From Dimargaris cristalligena (Eukaryota > Kickxellomycota > Dimargaritomycetes > Dimargaritales > Dimargaritaceae): DNA of 19,333 nt. The notes below the pieces were generated by a model, which was given only the letters and a program-made list of their open reading frames with translations, was not told where the DNA came from and did not search any database. The stretch spans positions 1 to 19,333 of the forward strand of contig JANBQC010000537.1 in assembly GCA_027576995.1 (NCBI GenBank). The letters run 5' to 3'. The position numbers and the translations under genes are program-made. Of the stretch, positions 18,895-19,333 are shown one piece after another; position 1 is the stretch's first letter; each line of letters starts with the position of its first letter.

Positions 18895-18899
18895 AAATT

Positions 18900-19333
18900 A
18901 GGCATATTCAAATGCCACAGCAGGGAATTAGTTAACTATTTCGGCCATTTTATAGTGGTGGATTATGGAGGATTCCTCCCCAGTAAATCTGGGCTTTAAT
19001 GGTCAATAATATATTCACCTATACCAGCATGGTCATGTCACTAAAAGATTGGGATATGTGAGTATAGCATACGCTGCGGTGGTCAGGTCAGGCTGGTTTG
19101 GCGGATTGTTACTGCTAAAGCTGACAGTCGCGCAATAGGCACCATTTTGGCCTTAATTCGATACTTGTCACCTAACGGTTGGTATCGGCAGGAGTTTCAT
19201 TGAAGGATAGTAACACGCTACTTTATTGATGCAATCGGCACCTGATCAGATGCTAATGTACTGCTGCATAGTGCAGGATTGAGGGAAGCTTATTTTTATC
19301 AATTTCTTTATCGGTTTTATCAAGACCGGATCA
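18900..19333. other. Right-end intergenic DNA, no gene seen
   Basis: Moderately AT-rich sequence with no open frame of note on either strand and no RNA gene signature. The window ends inside it. Confidence 0.5.

Noticed and set aside
1..19333. CRISPR array, defence island, biosynthetic cluster or other multi-gene system
   Set aside because: No regularly spaced repeats, no adjacent functionally linked genes and a eukaryotic gene structure throughout. The genes present are individually separated and have no evident shared pathway.

Overview
The window reads as nuclear DNA of a filamentous or zygosporic fungus. The anchor is a complete fungal chitin synthase (12091 to 9368, minus). Supporting signs are spliceosomal introns with GTAAG donors and CAG/TAG acceptors, TATA boxes well upstream of start codons, AATAAA-type signals, secreted proteins with eukaryotic signal peptides, and wide, fairly AT-rich intergenic DNA. 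Which fungus cannot be decided from the sequence. The 207 and 307 nt introns and gene-poor layout would fit an early-diverging lineage, but that is only a guess.

Layout, left to right. Positions 1-200 look like the promoter/polyadenylation end of an LTR, followed by AT-rich decayed DNA to about 1.7 kb. A small secreted glycine-rich protein with a Kex2-type site lies at 2389-1895 (minus), with its own TATA box and polyadenylation signal. About 3.9 kb with no supportable gene follows (2.6-6.5 kb). A three-exon paraoxonase/arylesterase-family gene occupies 8192-6488 (minus). Its splicing was reconstructed by hand and gives 396 residues that keep the family's calcium ligands and terminal disulfide but apparently not its two active-site histidines. 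The single-exon chitin synthase lies upstream of it on the same strand, with an 11-codon upstream ORF that a possible leader intron would remove.

To the right is a GC-rich stretch (12.8-13.3 kb) with several open frames and one intron-like segment, then about 4 kb of sequence holding only weak coding hints: splice-donor-flanked open frames at 13.9-15.0 kb and a possible 75-residue one-membrane-span ORF. The last gene, 17658-18734 (plus), encodes a predicted secreted 358-residue protein with a serine-rich linker and a C-terminal domain I do not recognise. It has a TATA box at 17451 and AATAAA at 18889.

Nothing shows that these genes form a shared pathway or cluster. Chitin synthase works at the plasma membrane, the paraoxonase-like protein is probably membrane-anchored and lumenal or extracellular, and two other products are predicted to be secreted. 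The window is therefore rich in cell-surface and secretory functions, but I see no CRISPR array, toxin-antitoxin pair, biosynthetic cluster, tRNA or rRNA. The most interesting items are the paraoxonase homologue without its histidine dyad, the two unassigned secreted proteins and the chitin synthase leader.
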